Assembly (NCBI RefSeq): GCF_964355755.1
Contig: NC_092674.1
Span: forward strand, 12,157,001 to 12,221,000
DNA: 64,000 nucleotides
Direction: 5' to 3'
Origin: Antedon mediterranea
Lineage: Eukaryota; Echinodermata; Crinoidea; Comatulida; Antedonidae
The stretch's first letter is position 1. Every line of letters starts with the position of its first letter. The notes beneath the pieces are model-generated. The model was not told where the DNA came from. It did no database searches and saw only the letters and a list, made by a program, of their open reading frames with translations. Both the position numbers and the translations under genes were made by a program. This document shows positions 23,435 through 36,101 of the stretch, piece by piece.

Positions 23435-26269
23435 TTTGATAGTGTTGTTACCATTTCTGTTCTGTTTTTTGGTTAATTTTTTGCAGGTTCCGTTATTTCA
23501 CCGCAAGGAAGAAATATTCCGGATGCTTGCAGAACACCAAGTTCCCATGATACGTGCTACATGGCTTCTTAAGATGACCCATGCATCTACACAAGCTATT
23601 ACAGATTCTAAAGTTAGGCCGAAACGTGCACAGAGTGATCCATCTATTGGTAAATATTAGCAGAATTATTATGTTTTTTTGTTTTATATAGTTACAACTA
23701 AAATTGATTGACGATAAAATGGCTCAGGTTAAGATAATCCGACTCCACCCCTATCTTTTGGCATTAAGAAATACCCTGGTATTGGGGTATTGCCAGGAGT
23801 TGGACCCAGAACCCTTGGATTGATAATGACACATAACCGCCAAATGTCATGAAATCTCAAAAGTTCATGTGACCAGCATAAACTGCTTAAAACAGAGATA
23901 ATCAACCTGTAGCCACTACAGTAGATCTTTTATGAAGGGGACACCTCAACCCCAGGGACCCAAAAAAGTGTCTCTCTAATAAGGATATCCCCTGACAGGG
24001 GGTTTACCCAGAATAGGAGTTGGCCATAGTGTTGATGTATTACACCTCATTCACTTTTTTTTTGGAAAGTGTCTTTTAATATATGATTCCTAAATATGAG
24101 TTTCCTAAAAGTTCTACTATACAAAAGAGACAGCAACTTCTATTTCTTTTTCAGAGTGGTGCCAAGTGATTACAAGGTTTCTCAAGGAAATTTTAAGCAA
24201 AATTGCTGATCCACATCAGACACCAAGTGGACCTAATCCTGTTTCAACGCTTCAGACGCCAACAATTACTGATAGTGACACAGCACACAAGATGTGGGAC
24301 TACATGACAACTCTAGCAAGATACTTGTATGAGGTAAGTATGTGACATAACTGTGGCTTACTAAACCCGAGTGTGGCGTTGGGAGAGCTGGGTTGTTGGC
24401 CGAGTAAGTTGGGGGTCTTCTCATCAAAGCTAGTGATTAATTTCAAAGTTAGCAATAAATTTCCCGATTAGCTAGTAAATAACTGAGCCTAATTGTATAC
24501 TAACGAGTAAGTTTTTCCCTCTTACAGGAATGTATGCTAGATTGTCATGAGTATTTATCATGGCTTGTTGAAACGGTGGAAAAAGTTAATCCTAAAGACG
24601 ACAATATTCTACGTCTTGTACTGCCAATAGTAATGCAGGTTAGTGATTACAAAAAAAAAATGACACATCCAATCCAAAATAATAAATAATTTCACAAATT
24701 AACTTTCATTATTTTTTTCAATTTTTATTTCATGTAATAATATTTTAAACTTGCTGTATATTTGTTTTTAATATGTAGTATGTGGAAGAATTTTGTAAAG
24801 GTCAAATTCTGTCACGAAGGTTGGCTTACTTCTGTTGTCGTAAACTTGCTTCCTTTTGTTCTGATGCTTGTAACCCACCGCAATCACCAACTTTGTTAAG
24901 CCCTGCAAACAGGTAATCACTTGTTATTATCATATATGTATAAATTTACTATTGATAATATTAAGCTACTAGAATTTATAGTGTTTGGTGGTTAAGATGT
25001 TTGGTTACCGATCATAGCCCATCCTTATGATACCACCGCACAGGATTTTTCTCATAGCCAAAACAGTACTGCTTACTAAGCCTCATATGAGAATATTGTG
25101 TGTCTATTTGAATTTGTCTTATTTTAATTTAAACATTTAAAGGTTTTGAAAATGCCAGTAGCTGCTGGCTGCAATGTAATTTTAATTTTCTTGGACAATA
25201 AACACATTTTAACTATTATAACTGCGTAGATAAGTTAAGGGTTGGTGGGAGAAAATAAAACAGTACTTTCAGGTAGCCATGGGTTTTTGTGGGTGCTATG
25301 CTGAAATTAGGCTTGGTGGAAGAACTTAAAATAGCAATTAGGCTAGGTAGAAGACATTGAAGGTGAATATTCCATGTTAAATTTATTATATTTCAACCCC
25401 TGTCGTTGTGGACAGGCGCCGTTTGGTGGCAGCACTCGACACGAAGGGACCTTTAGGGGAGAAGAAATTTGTGGTATGTGTCGTCCACACCTGTGCATAA
25501 TTCAGCCCAGTAGGCTGCAAGTCACAGGTTATTCCCACATTTACATAACACTACAGTTACTGCATTTTGTATACTTTTTAACCTTTTAACAATTATTTTT
25601 GTGCGAATGGATAAATCATATACACTTATTAATTTCAATGACTGCATACACCTCTACATTGAAACAAACTAGAGCCATACATTGTTGCAGTGAAAAATTT
25701 AGTTAATTCAAAAGGAAAATAAACCATTTGTTTACGCCTTACTGAGTTTTCCTCTTTCACTTTTGTTAAGACATTATGCTTCTTTTTAACAAAATTCTCC
25801 ATCCATAACTATGACAAAACTTGCTAACTTTTGTTACTCTATTATTTCCTTCTGTTGTGGATTTAGAATTGGGTGATACATTAAAATTCAACAGTTGTTT
25901 CAAGAGCTAAAACATCCACTTCATACATACATATTATTTTGTTTAATTATTTCCTCATACCATTTGCTCAGAGTATTTCTTCCTTGTTTACACACTTATT
26001 TAATTTGGTATCCGCACAATCTTATGTTTTTTTATAAATTCCTCCCTGGATGTTTTTAATGTATAACAAAAGTAAATGAGTTCTGAGTAGTTGGTTAGTT
26101 GGTTTAAATAAGAAAAATATAAAGTTCTCAATGTCAAGGAATTATTTGTTTGAATTAATATTTTAGATTTATAATCTGTAAGCCAGCTGTATAGTAACTG
26201 AAATCAATATTATAAATATATTAATTATTAAAATATCAATAATTAATTGATTGAGAGTCATCCACTCTA

Positions 26270-26500
26270 TAGTGATTTTCAATGGTTGAGATCTGGAAGG
26301 CGTTTGAGGGCTACACGCTGTAGAACAAAACCCTCCCTAATTCTTTTGTTCCGTACTCAATTAGACATTTTAATAATCGTCGTTAAGTCGTTGAATTTTG
26401 TTGCTATGTAATTTTATTGTATTATTACCTTTTAACTTTGAGCAATTGTATGTCACATGAATTTCCGTATGGACAAATAAAATGAACTATGAACTATGAT
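26270..26500. repeat. Possible LINE 3' tail (copy A intron 9)
   Basis: A stretch ends in 'aaataaaatgaactatgaactatga', the short tandem tail seen at 3' ends of some CR1-like LINEs. It is also present in copy B at about 43250-43470, so the insertion predates the duplication. Confidence 0.4.
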
Positions 26501-27052
26501 TAGTATAGTAATTTAAATTTATTTCTTTAATCTATGGTTTGCCTGATTTTACATGCCAATAAAGGTGTATTGGTATTGGTGTAGAGGGGGTGTGACTTAA
26601 AACTGTTGTATCTGATTGGATACTTTATGTAGCCATATTCAATGGACCTCAATGGCAGTTTGTGTTTTTGCTGTGATTGTGTCAACAATCTAATTGTATA
26701 ACATAATGGAAAACAATAACCATTATGACATGAGTTTTTAAAACTAAATATTTGTTTTCTTTCTTTCAGGTTTCAAGCTAATGCACTACCTCCAAGTTCA
26801 TTATCAATGATTTTCTCCGAGTTCACAAACTGTGCACAGCATCGACCAATAGTTCTCTTCCTTAGTAGTATTGTACAAACTGTCACATTACAATGTCCTA
26901 GTGCCCTAGTTTGGATCAATGTAGGAGAGGCAAAAAACAGTAATATTCCAGGATCACCTCTGGACTTGCTTCCATGTGCTCCTTCCAGCTTACCTCTACC
27001 AAACCCACATAGTTTGCACGCACAACAGGTCAGCAAATTGTACAATACATAA

Positions 27053-27165
27053 TCTCATCTCTGTCCCCGTTAACCCCATACAAGAACCAACAAAAACAAA
27101 CTATCTGTTTGAAAAACATTTATTCTGGGCAGGTGCGGCCACACACGCCAACTACCATAACCCTA
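27053..27165. repeat. Direct repeat next to the duplication breakpoint (left member)
   Basis: Starts ctcatctctgtccccgttaa immediately after homology to copy B ends and runs through attctgggcaggtgcggcc to ccataaccc. It is repeated at 28528-28642. Confidence 0.85.
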
Positions 27166-27294
27166 TGCACATAAATAACAAACCAACAAAACTAATTACA
27201 ATCTTCATTTCGGATGCCAAGGAAAAGTAAGCAAAATTAAAATTGAATAGTCTTGTATCTTTTTACTTTCTATTGAACCTATTTTATAATGTAG

Positions 27295-27899
27295 TGTAAT
27301 ATAATGATATCCTTTTATAATTAAGAAATTGACCTTTGTATCAGAATTCAAATAAGTTCACAAACTTGACCCAGAAAGTCCAGAGGAGAGTTTGTTCAGA
27401 TGTTTTAATGACCATTTAGTTTATAATAGAATCCCTAAAGAAAATACTTAGCTTAATTTTGTGACTGTTCCCATCGTAAAACAATTAGATATTGACAGTT
27501 TTTAGCAGAGATTCGACAGGGCCAATTCATCATTGTAACCTCCCCAGATAAGATCAATCATTCCCACTTAAACACCCCTGGATCAACTTAGGACCAATCG
27601 TTACCCTCACAGATGACGTAGTGACATGCAAATGAACCGAAGCCAATATACCCCCAAGTTTCAGAAGAGCTCAGACACACCTTACAGCCACTTCACGGAG
27701 CACACACCTCACAGCCACTTCTCCAGAAGCAGACCTACACACTTCACACCTCACCGACGGCATCACTGATCCTCCGTTCCTTATCTATACTTATAGTTGT
27801 ATATTGTACTGAAGTATTATACTGAATAAACAATATGTGTTACGACAGTTAAGCGAGTAAGAGTCTTCATTAGTACCTCAACATTAACACTATATTACA
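27295..27899 (+). mobile_element. Solo LTR (605 bp) with GTAG target duplication
   Basis: Homologous in inverted orientation to 14602-15300. It starts TGTAATATAATG and ends CACTATATTACA, flanked by gtag on both sides (27291-27294 and 27900-27903). It carries tgaataaacaatatgtg near 27822 as the likely polyadenylation signal. It has fewer internal 33-bp units than the other LTR. No internal region remains, so it arose by LTR-LTR recombination. Confidence 0.85.
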
Positions 27900-28129
27900 G
27901 TAGGCCTAAATAATAATATATGCATGAAATTAAATTTAAACATCTTAAGTGCCTTTTGTTAAATCAATTATTACATCAGTGAAGATCTGTTACATGTGAA
28001 CGCATAATTCAATGCGCCGAAAGAAAACGTATGCTAACAATAACCTAACATCTTTCTAAATCACTCTTAACCTTGGGATAGGCGAAAAACAAAGAATAAA
28101 AAACCCCGGAAATGATTGAATCGGGGAAA

Positions 28130-28285
28130 AATCTCTGAAAATTCCTATCCGTCCCCGTGGTGGCGACCGAGTGCACAGTACGTTGAAAGACATTGAAAAA
28201 CTCCAAGGTCGAGAGCGACTGGAAATAATACATAACATAATATTACCATGCGATACCGTGCATGAAACGGGTATTTCGCTACCAA
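28130..28285 (+). other. Short protein-like open stretch, unidentified
   Basis: An in-frame segment reads IPIRPRGGDRVHSTLKDIEK, LQGRERLEIIHNIILPCDTV then HETGISLPM and a stop. Composition is protein-like, but there is no start codon, no clear splice boundary and no family that I recognise. It may be a remnant of a mobile-element gene. Confidence 0.25.
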
Positions 28286-28477
28286 TGTAGCCACCTATAC
28301 CGTATGATGTGGTATGACAGAAAAATAATACAATACTAGGCAACTTATATTAACAAAAACTTAACAGTGTGACGTGTTGACCGCGAATGACTAAAACATA
28401 CTCCCTTTCCCACTACACCTGCACAAGCCCATTTGCATAACAACACACGGCATACCAAACCGTGTCGTACAACTACG

Positions 28478-28535
28478 ATGAGATATAAATTCTCTTCTAA
28501 ACACGTAACGAAGAGAATTACTAAATCTCATCTCA
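28478..28535. repeat. Hairpin, roughly 21-nt imperfect arms
   Basis: gatgagatataaattctctt pairs with aagagaattactaaatctcatc around a short cataaa/cacgtaac loop. It overlaps the start of the second direct repeat (28528). Confidence 0.7.
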
Positions 28536-28642
28536 GTCCCCGTTAACCCCATACAAGAACCAACAAAAACAAACTAGGCCTATCTGTTTGAAAAACATTT
28601 ATTCTGGGCAGGTGCGGCCACACACGCCAACTACCATAACCG
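28528..28642. repeat. Direct repeat (right member)
   Basis: Nearly identical to 27053-27165, with an 8-bp insertion containing aggcctat. The two members bracket the solo LTR and the unidentified 28.1 kb stretch. Confidence 0.85.
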
Positions 28643-31600
28643 TTGCGAGCGAAAAAGTTCGGATTATGGGTAAAATTAAAAGAAACTTTATTTTTTGCAA
28701 ATATACAATGGTGATCGTAACAATGAAATAAAATAAGCTCATTAATTTAATGAAAAATGCATAATTCGACATAACTCATAATCATATATAAAGATGGTTT
28801 ATATACCAGTTTTTCTTCGATTCTAGATTCAATCCAGAAAATATTTCTACATTACTTGGTATTATTATTAGGTTGGTTTTGTTATTTTCTCAATTAACAG
28901 AGTAGCTATACTAAAAGTTGATATGTCACTGCACCTTGATTATGACAAAAAGCACAGCAAATAATAAACGATTTGAAGACATATCATTATTAAAGCAGGT
29001 ACAATAAAGCTGACTAACTCTCAACCAATTTCAATATCTGGGCAACTACACTCAAGATAAGTTAAGCTAAACCCGTAAACGGAAAAAACCTATACAGGTG
29101 AAAGTCTAACTTGATTAATTTCTCGTTATTAGACACACCCATTTAGTAAACTCATATCAAAACCAAATTTCCCATAGAAAACTTCCTCCTTAAAATAGTC
29201 TACAATACATGTTCAATTGATCTTTTTAGGGAGTGTGGGTGTAATTGTCTAAGAGCAGAGAAGAGGGATGAAAACGTTGGTTTGTCTAAGATACGGTACG
29301 GTAGTTGTCCGGATAGATAATGTTTTATTGGATATATAGCCTACACTACAATATGTAATTTTTATTCACTTACAGAATCTATTATACAGACAAGAACAAT
29401 AAAACAATGTCAATTTACTAACCTTCACATTTTGCCGAATAAAGAAAACCTACAACTAGCAAAATACAATTAATTAAATACATTGTCGTATGTAGCTAAC
29501 TGTAGCTTATAATAAGAAGGTTTGATTCTTATAATAATTGTGCATATAACTTCCGTGTACGCTACATGTTTGTTTTTCCATGATTATTTGTTAATAGTAT
29601 TTATAAGTCACCAACGTCAATATCAATTCACCGGGTACTGTACTATAATAGCGGTGATTTAAAATAGTTGTTTACCTAAGGCAGTATAATAGAGTAAGGT
29701 TCAATGAAAAACACGTGACTGTATATCAATATTTGGTATGACAGGTGGAGCTTTTTTCACTTTTCAATGATTATACATAAAGAGTAAATTCTTTCAAAAT
29801 CAGAAGCATGACTTGTTTTGCTATAGATTCGGTTTTTAGATATCGTAAGACCGTTCAATGTAATTCATAAGAGATCATGTCAACATTATTCTACTGTTAC
29901 TACAAATCTACAATGTACAGTGTGATTACTGATGATTATTTAATTTTGTTTTCTCTTGGGATCATTTTGCCATTATTTATTCTTTATATTCAATCAGTTT
30001 TATAGAGAAAAACAAGAATTGAAATTGAAAAATTTACTGTAAATCAGTAAAACTCAACATCTGTGAACGTTTTTGAAGGAAAATTGGACAACACAAGTTT
30101 CAAGTATTATCCGCTTCGGTTTTTTAAGTAGGTAGGTAGGCCTATAATCAGAATTCAGGTATCCACTCTTTACCCCATTTAATTACTTCTAATCCACATT
30201 CTAATTATTTAATTAATCAAAGTTTCACTTTACAAGAATTTCTGTTTTGTGCTGCTCTAAAAATGAAAAACTTGTTGCTTATTTGAAGCACACAGTGGTC
30301 ATGAAGTGCTAAAGCCATAATTTAAACAAAGTGAAACTGAACTTTTCTACAAAAACAATTCCCAGACTAAAAAACTTACAATGGTCTACATTAAAGAGTA
30401 CTGATAGTAGGGCGGCCAGTGTGAGCTTTTTCATCATGGGGGGCATTTTCTGTTAATAGCAGGCAACCATGTGGAATATATCCCTTATGGGATGACAAAA
30501 AAGATAGGGGTGGATGCCGCTCTCAAATTTCAGGTCAAAGGTCATGTTCAAGGTTATAAGGTCAAATATGGTAAAATAGAGGTTTAAGCTGTTTTCAACA
30601 ACATATAAGCTAATTAAAAAAAATGTAACCATTATTGGATCATTATTGATATATTGCTGCAGATGGTGAAGTTCATCAATTTTTCAACTTACAAGTTTAA
30701 AGGTCATTTTCAAGGTCAAATAGAGCACAGACCTGTTAATTATCGGTATTAATAATTGAAATGAATATAATTTTCATAATAGCCTTGGGCTGATGGTTAT
30801 AGTGTGGTGGTGTCAAAAAGACCAGAATTGTACTGGGAAGATTTTAAACTTTTAGAGTCACTCCTGGAAGGTGTTCAAGGAATGGAGAGGATGAGTCCTA
30901 GAGTATCAAAATAACCGAAAATGGAGGCCTACTGGAATGTCTTATATTTCATTTAAAAACCGTCACAGAGGGTTTGTGGGTTGGGAGTAATGGGTGGCAT
31001 GGGCACATGCCAATATTCGAAATTTTTCTGAGATGGAAGGAGGTGACGCTCTGATGTGGGTATTTCTTCAAGCACTGATATATAATGCCTACTGGCCATC
31101 TGGGTAACGGCAAACGATTGAATCACAACCACATATGCATGCTTTCTGTAACAACTTCATCTGGCTCTTTAGTGTACATACATATGTAACAAAGTTCCAA
31201 ACTGACAACTGGGTTAGAGGCTTCCAAACGACCCGATTCATTTAGGCCACATACTGATCTCTGCCTGATAGTTGGCTCGTATGTTTAGGTTCTATGATGT
31301 CTGTATTCACCATAGGTGAGTTTTTTTAATTGTAAGTGTTTCCCGAAGTAGAAATACAGGTACTTAAATATGTATTGAGTGAAGTGAAATACTTAATATT
31401 TAAGGGAAATATATATCACTAGTGTTAATGGTATATGGTCACTGAGTCTAGATGGAGGTAGCACCAAAGAGTAGTCTGTTATTATACAGTTATCTGCTCA
31501 AGAGTACCATATATTTGGCAATATTAAACTTTAGTGTACACTGTACGTGGAAAGTCTTAATCTTAATCAATTCAATTTACAAGGAGTGGATGCGTTACAA

Positions 31601-32697
31601 ATTATTTCCAGTATGACCTCTTCCCATAACCAGCAAATAATGACGTGCTGCGCAACCTGTAATGGCATGGAAGCTGGTTAGATTATTCTTAATAGGTTTT
31701 CAACCACTTTATTGTTCACTATACATCGTCCATACTTTTGAAGGCTACTGTTACAAAGTACATATCATTAGTTAACATCAACTTTCATGTATAATTGCAA
31801 GCTCTTTGTTATTGACATAAAGAATGCCTAAAAACTGTGTGATATTTGTTCTCCTCCAAACCGATGAGTGTGGCCCAAAACACATACGGAAGTACAGATT
31901 AGTACATTGGGACTATCCTTTCAATCGTGTCACTGCTTTTATCCACCCCTTTCCAATGTAATGATCAAATACAACAAAATAACGAAATATCTAGGTAACT
32001 TGCATAAATACTTGCATAGCCACCAAATGTTTACAGCCATGTTTACTGCATCCTATAGTGCATGACCATCATTTTTTTTACTGTAAGTTTTCTTCTGGAA
32101 CATCTGTGGGTATGTCAACGCCATCCATCAAGATATGTAAAGTCATATTTGGTTAAAGATATTAAAATTGGGCTATGATCATACTCCAATGTTTGATCAG
32201 CAGATTTTCTGTCAGTTTTTATATCCTTTATCGAAACAGTTGCCTTATAGAAATCCGCAAAGGTTTAGAGCGATGCTTTCTCAGTGGCTCATGAAGTTCT
32301 AAGTTCTACTGTTTTTTTTTCTTTCAATAAGTTGTTACTTTAAATATAAGATCTTCCTTATCATCTGTCAGTTCGAAAGAATATTGTGTATATATTATGT
32401 GTGATTCGTGATCAGTCTGACCATGTCATGCAGAACCTATCAATGAATTACAGCGTTTCTTGTTATACCAATGATTCTATTTTGAATTGATCAATCATCC
32501 ACTCAGTGTTTATAATATTGGTTCTGATAGTTTAGATAGGTAAATTAGTTTACCCTTTTAACCTCATTTCTACAACGAATCCAACCGTTTTTAAAATGTG
32601 TTGGTGGTTTCAGAAATGACGACTTTGGTTGGCAAACTATTAAAATATATAATTACTAATTGTGAAAAAGTGGATCTCCTATCAGTCCTTTGTGAAA
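28643..32697. other. Gene-free AT-rich region between the two copies
   Basis: No supported ORF. It includes an 'aaggtcaaaggtcatgttcaaggt' repeat (about 30410-30760) that is the inverse of 35945-36080. The remaining sequence shows no structure that I can name; the minus strand near 31080-31270 has protein-like words with stops. Confidence 0.5.
30410..30570. repeat. Dispersed repeat, inverted partner at 35945-36080
   Basis: gttaatagcaggcaaccatg, gataggggtggatgcc and multiple aaggtca words match the reverse complement of 35945-36080. Confidence 0.75.
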
Positions 32698-32916
32698 TTT
32701 AGGTTTAAAAAGTCTAAGTTGTCCTCGTGTATTTCTGCTTAGATTGCATCTTATTTGAAGGAAGTCTTCCTTGGCTACACCCTCGAAATCTTTTGAAAAT
32801 TTTCAATCAAGTCACCATGAATTCGTTTTTCATACAGGGTTGTTAGGCCAAGAAATTTTAAACGATCTTCATATGAATAAGAACGGATAGCTGGAATTTA
32901 ATTAGTCGCATGACGT
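32698..32916 (-). pseudogene. LINE reverse-transcriptase C-terminal fragment
   Basis: On the minus strand it reads words such as IRSYSYEDRLKFLGLTTLYE then KRIHGDLIE with frameshifts. This is the conserved stretch after the RT domain of CR1/Jockey-type non-LTR retrotransposons. It is related to the + strand fragment at 36686-37772. Confidence 0.7.
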
Positions 32917-33734
32917 TGTCCTCTTCAAGTGCGTTTACTTTTTGGGAGAAATGGATTTCATACCTGGACACAGTACGTAACGTAATGTTTGTAAATAACA
33001 TTAAAACCGTCTTTATCCATGTGTATAAAGGACTTCTTAATTACTTTAAGGAGTTTTATATTTGTTATCACCGTCAGCCATGATAGCATAGATGCGAAGG
33101 CCTCAAGAAGAAGTCCCCAATTACCACACCTTCCAACCTTGATAAAGTCCAATAGTTAGAGTTTTTGAAAACAAAGACTCGATACCCAGGTTTCTCTTTC
33201 TAGATTTCTTGAAACAACAAACTTCAATAAAAACTTGTATCATTGAAATAATGAAAACAATGTTTAAATAATTACATTATAGAGGGTCTCTGACCCAAAC
33301 AAAAACATCTCGACATTAGGTCATATAGGGGGTCTCTGTTTTCGGAATTTTTCTAAAAACAAATTTCTAAATATTACTGTATTACATTATAGGTAACATT
33401 AATATTATAGTAAAAGACCAATCATTTGGCACATATGGCGTTTCATACATATAACACTTGACCTATTTTTTCCGACAAAAATCAAAACGATGACTGGTGG
33501 ACAACATGAAAAAGACAAATTTACAACAGACTGGGAAAAGCCTATTAAAAAACTGTGTACTTTACAGAAAATATGTGAAAACAACATTTTGAGAAAATGA
33601 CACTTTTATATTTAATTTCCTATGTTTTTATGAAATTAAATGTTTATCTCATAATTACTATAATATGAAGCATCAGTTGATCTTCAGATATACCTTTTTG
33701 GATAGATCTGATGATGTAGATGATTTTCCGTGAA
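32917..33734. other. Non-coding, no feature recognised
   Basis: AT-rich sequence between the LINE fragment and the start of duplicated block 1 copy B. The words 'ggtctctg' and 'acattataggt' repeat, but no gene is supported. Confidence 0.45.
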
Positions 33735-35528
33735 TAAACAAGAAATATTTCTTACAAAAAACGCCGCGTAACTTTTTGACTGGGCAGTTGTAAGAACAGT
33801 CTTCATTAATCTAATATAATAGGTCGGCCAATCAAAACGCAAGTGAACAATTGGGACTTTACTTGTGATTTATGTCATTGGCCTGTCAGCACAGTCGTTT
33901 CTTTCTAGAATTAAACGCACAAACTTGTATTGGGAATAATGTATGTGGTTATTACTATCGCATTTAGGTATTGATAATAATAATAATATGGCTTTTGAAT
34001 ATATAATTACTGTCTGTAGAATAACATTTATACATTTTCGGTTCGCGATCAAAAGTTATATGAATGGATTTGCAATAGGTATTTATAATAATAGTATATG
34101 GGTTGTATTATTGCTAAGCTATCACCAAATCGCGTTATAACATTATTTCTCAGGGTTTTGTGCACCATTGATCAATACCAAACGCGTATCGGTATTATAG
34201 TTTTTAATGAATCATTACATTAATAAAAATACCCAATTAAATCAATCGCGTCAGTCCAATTCCGACTTATGTTTCGATCACATAGTTCTGTGTCTACACT
34301 GTCCCAACTAGTTTAACAAAAAAAGTGTGATGTGCCCAAATATTATGGTAGTGATATGCCCGAATATCGTAGTGATATGACATCGTCATGTCTATATAAT
34401 ATGGGCACATCATAATCATATTTAGTTTGATAGTATAGACAAAGCTTAAGGATTATATTTAAAAAATGTTTTCTTACATTTTGAACGGAAGTATTTATTT
34501 GTTTATAAGCCAAATTTTCCAGTCCTAATTTTACATTTTGAAAAAAAGTATTTTATTTGTTGATAAAGCCCAATTGTGCAGTCTTATTTTACATTTTGAA
34601 CGAAAGTATTTATTTGTTGATAAGCCCAATTTTGCATTCTTATTTTACATTTTAAATGAAAGTATTTATTTGTTGATAAGCCGAATTTTCCAGTTTAATA
34701 ATAATGACCCCTTCCACAGTGCTTATACCATATACATTTTACATGATATTGACCGTGGGTTCTTTACGCCTCTGATGCATTTGTTTTTATTGTACCTTTT
34801 TAATAAATTATTATATGTTTAGGCCTAATCACACCCAATTTAATGAAACGGTCAGATTCCGATTTCAATTGAACGAAAGTAGTACTGTATTTATTATTCA
34901 TTGATAAGCCAAGGGTCCCATGGCGTTAGCTGATATCTTGAGCATTTGACTCTTGTGTGAACCTGTAACACAAATCATTCTTCAAAATCTAAAGAAAGAA
35001 CCTCACACGTCTTTTTTGTGAGTGATACACTATGGATATGCCCACGGAAATAATATGTGGACATTGCAAATAATCATAGGCCTACAGTAACAAACATAGA
35101 ATGGCTAATAAGCATAACATTCAGACTTGCTTGTTTTCTAGTGGATTTTTATTTACTTTAGCATGTAGAATAAAACTAGTAACAGTGGCTATATTAATAA
35201 TTATACTGATTATCCTTGATGTTATCGCGTCTAATAATAAAATATTTTGTTGTTGATAAGCCCAATTTTTCAGCCTTGATTTTACATTTTGAACGAAAGT
35301 ATTTATTTGTTTATAAGCCCAATTTTGCAGTCTTAATAATGACCCTTCCACAGTGCATTTTACATGATATTGACCGAGGGTTTTTACGCCTCTATAGCCA
35401 CTGATCAATACCATAATTAATGCACTTTTTTAAATGAATATTGAAATGTTTCAACATACCCAATTCAAAAAAACGGTCCGTTTTCGAGTTCAATCTTTTG
35501 ATTAGAGAGGTTGGAGTTTCATTTTGAA
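33735..35528. repeat. Duplicated block 1, copy B
   Basis: Counterpart of 1134-2929, including the same 'gataagcccaatttt' internal tandem units (about 34475-34695 and 35250-35335). Here it is joined directly to block 2, without the 1.25 kb that separates them in copy A. Confidence 0.9.
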
Positions 35529-35655
35529 TTATAACATTGGCCTAGATTGACAGTCATAAAAAAGAAAGTCATTGTAAATACTTCCCTTTATGTTGACAGA
35601 GCCAAAATAAAGTTTTGACCATTATCGAATGATTATTTGACAGTGACTTATTATA
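35528..35655. repeat. Duplicated block 2, copy B
   Basis: Counterpart of 4177-4300; joined directly to block 3. Confidence 0.88.
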
Positions 35656-35936
35656 ATACCGGCCTGGTTGACAGCAAAAACGAAGTTATTATTTATTAAA
35701 CAAGATTTTACAGATTTCCGTCTACATCTCAATAATACTGTATTATCAGCAAAGGCTTTCATATAGACTCTCTTCTCCCAGACGTTTTTTGGGTCCAGCA
35801 GCTACCTATAAATTATAGTCGAGTTTCCAAATTCACAAAACTGTCAGCCTTAGATACTAAAGCTACCGCTATGAAACAGCTTATTAATGAATGTGTCCTC
35901 CTGGGACATAGCTGGCTAGAGCCGCGGCGCGAAAAA
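35656..35936. repeat. Duplicated block 3, copy B
   Basis: Counterpart of 11714-11993. It ends about 400 bp upstream of MED12 exon 1. Confidence 0.88.
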
Positions 35937-35944
35937 ATTCCTAT

Positions 35945-36080
35945 ATTTTGACCTTGTTTGACCTCTTGACCACATAAACTGACCTTAAAACCCAAAACTG
36001 AAGATGGCATCCACCCTATCGTTTTTATCCCCACAAAGGATACATTCAACATGGTTGCCTGCTATTAACAAAAAATTCCC
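35945..36080. repeat. Dispersed repeat, inverted partner of 30410-30570
   Basis: ttgaccttgtttgacctctt, ggcatccaccctatcg and catggttgcctgctattaac match the reverse complement of the 30.4 kb repeat. A C homopolymer follows. It sits just upstream of the MED12 promoter region. Confidence 0.75.
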
Positions 36081-36101
36081 CCCCCCCCCCACCCCAAACT
36101 T

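Larger units (their letters stand above)
21396..27028 (+). pseudogene. Partial MED12 copy: exons 2-10 only (copy A)
   Basis: Nine exons match MED12 exons 2-10: 21396-21458, 21993-22031, 22512-22616, 22959-23042, 23487-23649, 24155-24333, 24528-24638, 24779-24912 and 26770-27028. All splice dinucleotides are intact and the 1137 nt (379 codons) stay open. No counterpart of exon 1, its start codon or its upstream region is visible, and homology stops about 23 bp after exon 10; reading through gives seven more residues and a stop at 27052. I see three protein differences from the full gene: ENFW to ENVW (exon 4), RKLAT to RKLAS (exon 9) and SLQAQQ to SLHAQQ (exon 10). It is either a young duplicated fragment or an uncollapsed haplotype, and it is not a complete gene. 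Confidence 0.88.

Noticed and set aside
25005-25085. Possible tRNA-like or SINE head ('tttggtggttaagatg') in intron 9 of both copies
   Set aside because: The A-box-like word is present, but no B box or tail could be found.
26773-27230. Minus-strand and alternative-frame open frames over exon 10 of copy A (and 43741-44129 in copy B)
   Set aside because: Shadows of the real MED12 exon 10 frame.
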